From assembly GCA_037501455.1 (NCBI GenBank), contig CM074858.1, positions 44,575,001 through 44,639,000 on the forward strand: a stretch of 64,000 nucleotides of DNA, given 5' to 3'. This document shows, in pieces, positions 59,584 to 64,000 of the stretch (the first letter of the stretch is position 1; every line of letters starts with the position of its first letter). Source of the stretch: Lantana camara. Its lineage: Eukaryota; Streptophyta; Magnoliopsida; Lamiales; Verbenaceae. Below the pieces are notes generated by a model. That model ran no database searches. It was given only the letters and a program-made list of their open reading frames with translations, and was not told the DNA's origin. The translations under genes were made by a program, and so were the position numbers.

Positions 59584-60782
59584 TGTAACGCCCCGATTTT
59601 TCCATTTATGTATTATGTGATATCTTATAAATTTCTTAACGTTCAATACATTATATTACCATGAACTTATATGAAATTATGGTTAATGTGAGCATTTACG
59701 TGAAATAATTGTCGAAAGTGAATTAATTGCTAAATTATCTTCATATGATCATTCATTTAAATTTAAGAACTAAATTGCACAAATGTTTCTTGGACCAAAG
59801 TGATCAATTAGTTAGAGATGAAACTTGATTGCATGACTTATACTCTTGAGGCGCTTAGTTGCAAATTGTGGGGAAACACGCATATTCATGCAAGACTTTG
59901 GCGTATATCTTGTATCATCTCATTTCTTCCATCATATTCCATTCAATCCAAGAGATAAAAATCACACACACTTTCACACACTCAATATCGACATTTACAC
60001 CAAGGAAGGGAAGGAGGATTTCATCATAATTCAAGCTAGACTTTGAGGAATTTTGGGGCTAGGATCATCATCATCATCATACTACCATTTCATCTCATAT
60101 TTCCTTCATTTCAAGGTATAACTTGAGAATTGTATGACTTCTTGAAATTATGATTAAGTAGGGTTTATGGATTAAATGATGAATTCTTGCATGTTAGAAC
60201 TAGAAGCATGTCTAGGATTAACAAGGAGTGAAGCTTGCATGAAAATATTGAGTTTTATGGAAGTTGGAAGCATGAATATATATGAGGGTTTGGAGATGTA
60301 ATCTTGATGAGTTGATGCATGTTTCATTGTTAGTTTGATATATAAGTGAAGTATAATTTCATGGTTTTCTTGGTCCGTTTCCGGTATGAACACTTCATTG
60401 ATATGTCATATAATGCATGATATTATGTGTATCAATTGTATTATGGGATTCTATATTTAAATTCCATAGGGGATGTCTGTGTAATATTTTCATACTTTGA
60501 TTTATACCTTGAATACTTGATCATTGCTATGTTATTTGATGAAGTGAATATGTTCATGACAATTATTGATTATAATTGCATGATTGACATTATTTGAACA
60601 TGTAGTTCGTCTTAAGTGGTCCATGTGAGTCGAGTCTCACGAACCTTATCCTTGTGCACAGATTTCCTTCCCGTTGACTAGGAGCACGCACCGTAGTTAT
60701 ATCCTAGTTTTGGTCGTCACAGGTGAGGTTTAATTCCTAGATACATAGAACCCTTATAACCCTATGGGATATTTGATCCAAA

Positions 60783-60824
<42 letters not shown>

Positions 60825-61873
60825 ATAATCTTTCTAAAAACCTCAAGTGATTGCAAAAGATTATCGTGACATATTGAATGATCGTGATATCGTGAATTGA
60901 TCGTGTTTGGTGAGTAATCGTGAATCGTGCACTGTGGGCCCGAGGGTTAGTGTATGAGCCAACCGGGAAAGCATGGACTGACGGGTAACTCTGCACTCCC
61001 CTCACATCGTGGGGATGAACCCTGAATCCACCAGGAGGTTTGGTGGAGGAAGAAATCCCGTACGTGGGAGTCATGAACCTGACATATAACGTGATTGGGT
61101 GGTGGGGCCTTGCAATCCCACCATCACCGGAGGAAGAAGGAGTTTGTGAAACTGCTAAGTGTGCACTGTAATGATTGTATGATAATTATTGAAATAAAAC
61201 CTAAAGATTTTATTGTTCACTATCGGTGTAAAGGTTGGAGATTACCCTCACTTGCCGGGCCACGGATTGAATTGAATTGAAATTGATTGTATTGTTAAAA
61301 TTGGATTGTTGTAATCTCGGGCGAGAAGTTCTGTTTTACTATTTACTTATATTGCTTTCTTTTATAAAAACTTACCCGAGATTATAACTTGCATGATACG
61401 TGCGCTAATATTTATTTAAACCCCTCACTCAGTCTTCCATACTCTGACGCCTCCACCTTTCAGGTTTTCACCGCGGCGTGCTAGGTGGGAGTCGGGTGGT
61501 GTCGTCCAGACGAGTCTAGCACTTCATACATTTTCATGATATTGATAATTATGGATTAGTATGTTATGGTTATTGTTAGCATTTGGAGACTTATGTATGT
61601 ATAGTATGTTGAAGATGATAATGTATTGATATGTTAGCTAAAATATGATGAGCTTTTGGATATTTGATGTATGTTGAAATGATAGGGTTATGCTCCGTTT
61701 TGAATTTTCACGTGTTGGATTTAATTCATTTTAGGTCTAGTCCCGCCTAGCAAGTTTGTTTCTTTTACTGTCCCCTGTTCGCTATAGGTTGGTTCATGTA
61801 CGGACTATCCATTTCGTATGTAGATCGACTTATAGTGCGGGGGTGTGGCATCTCTACATATAGGGGTGCTACA
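59584..61873 (+). mobile_element. E12: solo LTR (2290 bp) inside E10
   Basis: Starts TGTAACGCCCCGATTTTTCC, ends AGGGGTGCTACA; exact TSD GTTTG at 59579-59583 and 61874-61878. Related to the E4 LTR (shared ACAGGTGAGGTTTAATTCCT block and U5 stem), with a short ATC run and donor-like TCAAGGTATA at 60111. It lacks the palindrome cluster. U5 stem-loop at 61782-61835. Confidence 0.95.
60786..60822. repeat. (TA)n microsatellite in E12
   Basis: 37 bp of uninterrupted TA, in the stretch following the donor-like CAGGTGAGG. Confidence 0.95.
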
Positions 61874-62221
61874 GTTTGTCTCCGTTCGCTATAGCTCGGC
61901 ACGTGTGCGGAGGTCTGGTTTCGTTACACATGTCAAGCTATAGTACGGGGGTGTGGTTCCCACCGTTGGGGTGCTACACCTATGGATTTAAGAACTTGTT
62001 TCATGTGCCATTCCCACAAGGGTAAAGTTCTTAACGGCCTCATCGGATTAGGGGAGTTCAAAATATGAAAAACACAGTCAACCCAAACAGACATAAATAA
62101 GCACATAAAGAAGTGATTGCCTATGAACAAAATCATCTCGTTTATTATTCAAAGACTGCTTGTGATTTTACAAGGAAATAGTAAAGCATAAAAAAGTGCT
62201 TTAAGGGCACTATTCCTAACA

Positions 62222-63126
62222 TAAGCTATGTTTATGACCTTATGAATAAGCTTTACATTTATGAAATTTGTATAAGTATGACCATAAATAAGCTTATGTT
62301 TTGAATTCGTTTATGTGATGTATGAACAAGGTATGCCGTGAAAGATGGAAAATTGGTAAGATTTGGCATGTTAGGCCACGGGAATTGTGAGTAAGGACGC
62401 CCGGTACGGCAAGGGCCGTTGGGTTAAGCTTGTGCATGATTCCCCCTTGAAGTATACACACGCGACTCTGAAGGAGGTGGAGAAGGCGTGGTACTTTGAG
62501 CCCTCGGTGGATAACCGGGGAAGGCACATAGTGGGTTAGCTACCCCGTGTGTATTGGTTAAGTAGGTGGAGAGGGTTTGATTCCCAAAACACCAAGGTTG
62601 TTGGGGTTGGATTTGATTTATGATTTCTGTTTTTATGTTATGTTACGAGGAGTTAGGGGAGGTTCGTTCTCGCTGGACATATGTTTATGTTTTGTTTGAT
62701 GGATCGTGAATTGAGTTAGGATTATTTATATATTATATGTTATGCTCTTGAAAATGTTTTGGTATGACAAACCTTAGCTCGATTCATAGCCATCACCTTT
62801 GATACTTGTTATGCTATATATGTATTTAGGTGTGGGTGTGCGTTTAGCCCCCTCACTCAATCGAGTTTAGACTGACCCTCCCTTTTTACCTTTAGTTGCA
62901 GGTTGGCTTGAGCTAGGCGGGGAAGTACGTCGTCTTTGGGTTGTACTTTCGAGTCTAGGTAGAGTTGCATACATATTTCCTACTTTTGAATACTTTTATT
63001 ATGTAATTGACATGAATTTGTAATTTGGAGTTTATGAATACTTGATGTAAATATTTGCCCCTTTTTGGGCCATGAGGCCATGTATTTATTAATGTATGCA
63101 TTTGGCTCTTTTAGATCCTGTATGTT
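62222..63126 (+). repeat. E8 3' LTR, second part
   Basis: Resumes after E9 with the GGAGGTGGAGAAGGCGTGGT block, also in E11 at about 56360, and the CCCCTCACTCAATCGAGT...TTGCAG acceptor-like block. Compared with E5 or E7, about 1 kb of the middle of the LTR, including any palindrome cluster, is missing around the E9 site. E13 interrupts at 63127. Confidence 0.75.
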
Positions 63127-64000
63127 TGTAGCACCCGAGCGCAAGGTACCACATCCCCTGCACCGAGACCCGACTCGTATATGAAATCAAAGTCCATTCA
63201 CATACCAAATCGCGGTAAACGGGGACTCACACACACGCTATGCTAGGCGGGAACTAACCCTTAAACCATTCAATAACCAAACATAACTAAAATCAGAGTA
63301 ATATGAAAGTGCGGAAGCAAAACAAACATATATATTATATACAACGAGCTATTAAGCTCCAAAATAGATATACAAGTGCCATTTAAGGAATCCATAGCCC
63401 GCACGGCCTAACAAAAACATAAACGCTCCATATACATAATCATAATACAAAATAGGATGAGTGTATGCAACCCCAAAAGAAAAGAGACATGAATACAAGA
63501 CTCAAGAACATGACTCGAATTCCCGCCTAGCTCCTCCTATTACCTGCACAAAACAATTGAAGACAAATCGGGTTCAGTCCAAAGGAGACTGGTGGGTATA
63601 AAACAGGGCATATAATATAAATATCGCAGAATTTAAACACATTCATGCAAGCCCTAATCCCGCGTGAAGTTTGATAAGAATTTTCCAAGTGGGCAAAACA
63701 AAGAAGACATCAACGGGATTACGACTATCATATTCATTCATAATTATTCATAGGATCTCATGGCCCGGCGAGTGGGTGTGCATAATCTCCAACCAACACC
63801 TCGTGTAATCATAACATTAATTATTCATTATCACTCACATAAGACTTTCGTGCTCATACATAACATGGTCATAATCATACGTATAGAACTTTTTCCTCCG
63901 GGTGGTGGACGGGTTAGCAAGACCCGGCCACCTTATGCATGGTGGCTAGTGAGGTACATGAAGCCTCAAAAGCCCGATTCCCCTTCCTCGCTAAAACTCC
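63127..64000 (-). repeat. E13: LTR of a minus-strand element, partial
   Basis: Plus strand starts TGTAGCACCCGAGCG, the reverse complement of an LTR end, and shows the inverted ACCTGCACAA and GACTGGTGG blocks. Runs past the window edge. ATGTT at 63122-63126 is the expected left TSD. Confidence 0.85.

Larger units (their letters stand above)
53066..61978 (+). mobile_element. E10: solo LTR (3079 bp net) holding E11 and E12
   Basis: Starts TGTAATATCCTGATTC, ends GGGGTGCTACA; exact TSD CCTAT at 53061-53065 and 61979-61983. Its pieces are 53066-53924, 57459-59583 and 61874-61978. Palindromes at 57569-57648, donor-like CCAAGGTAAG at 53608, U5 stem-loop at 61889-61943. Confidence 0.95.
51721..62221 (-). 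mobile_element. E9: probable Ty1/copia-type solo LTR (1583 bp net) holding E10
   Basis: On the minus strand it begins TGTTAGGAATAGTGCCC at 62221, a start typical of plant copia LTRs, and ends ...CCACTAG at 51721 rather than the usual CA. TSD TAAGC is exact at 51716-51720 and 62222-62226. Net length without E10 is 1583 bp. It is AT-rich with many TTAATTAA repeats and unrelated to the other LTRs. GAACCTAGAGGGTCACACAC on the minus strand is also common in copia LTRs (from memory of the family). E10 interrupts at 53066. Confidence 0.65.

Noticed and set aside
1..64000. Search for host genes, tRNA, rRNA, organelle DNA and integrated plant viruses
   Set aside because: None seen by reading; all pol-like sequence fits Ty3/gypsy retrotransposons. 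A homology search would be needed to exclude short fragments.

Overview
The window is repeat-rich nuclear DNA of a flowering plant, probably a eudicot (inference from AT-rich composition and element types). I found no host protein gene, tRNA, rRNA or CRISPR. Almost every base can be placed in an LTR retrotransposon, most of them nested. Boundaries rest on TG...CA ends, primer-binding sites (PBS) matching the 3' end of initiator-Met tRNA, polypurine tracts (PPT), and 5-bp target-site duplications (TSD) that I matched base by base. I label the elements E0-E13.

Layout. Left (1-7949): E1, a minus-strand non-autonomous element (internal 1-2160, 5' LTR 2161-4739), sits in the 5' LTR of E0, a wrecked Tekay/Del-type Ty3/gypsy chromovirus. 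E0 keeps an integrase-chromodomain pseudogene (5711-6835) and the start of its 3' LTR (6898-7949). Centre (7950-47710): E2 is a minus-strand LARD-like element (long LTRs, no gag-pol), about 10 kb once its inserts are removed. It was split by E3, a plus-strand LARD (12880-32380). E3's 5' LTR was in turn split by E4, a young LARD (15355-23852, TSD AAATG, LTRs differing at 5 of 2687 positions). E2 was also split by solo LTR E5 (32945-43231, TSD GTTCC), which holds solo LTR E6 (36259-42886, minus, TSD GCTCG), which holds solo LTR E7 (37647-40593, TSD GACGA). Right (47711-64000): E8 is a second Tekay-type pol ruin (47711-50668) with a 3' LTR from 50703. That LTR is split by E9, a probable copia-type solo LTR (51721-62221, TSD TAAGC). 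E9 holds E10 (53066-61978, TSD CCTAT), which holds E11 (53925-57458, TSD TTATG) and E12 (59584-61873, TSD GTTTG). E13, a minus-strand LTR from 63127, runs off the window.

How the parts relate. The LARDs carry no recognisable proteins but share cis-acting sequence with the Tekay-type ruins: the PBS region, the PPT, and the LTR ends. They are therefore plausibly mobilised by Tekay-type enzymes (inference). Comparing copies shows RNA-like structures that keep their pairing while their sequence changes: (1) a stem of about 19-24 bp in the last ~100 nt of nearly every LTR, just upstream of the PBS in the genomic RNA, where arm differences read as G-U pairs on the sense strand; (2) a small hairpin directly upstream of the PPT, GGACCTG/CAGGTCC in some elements and GAATCC/GGATTC in others; (3) an array of short hairpins with an ACGGGG core near the 3' end of each LARD interior; (4) in most LTR families, a cluster of short palindromes with family-specific arms around a G/C core, in six families about 0.9-1.15 kb from the LTR 5' end. 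The LTRs also share positions that look like splice donors and acceptors. These shared structures are the most interesting content here; none is tested beyond hand comparison.
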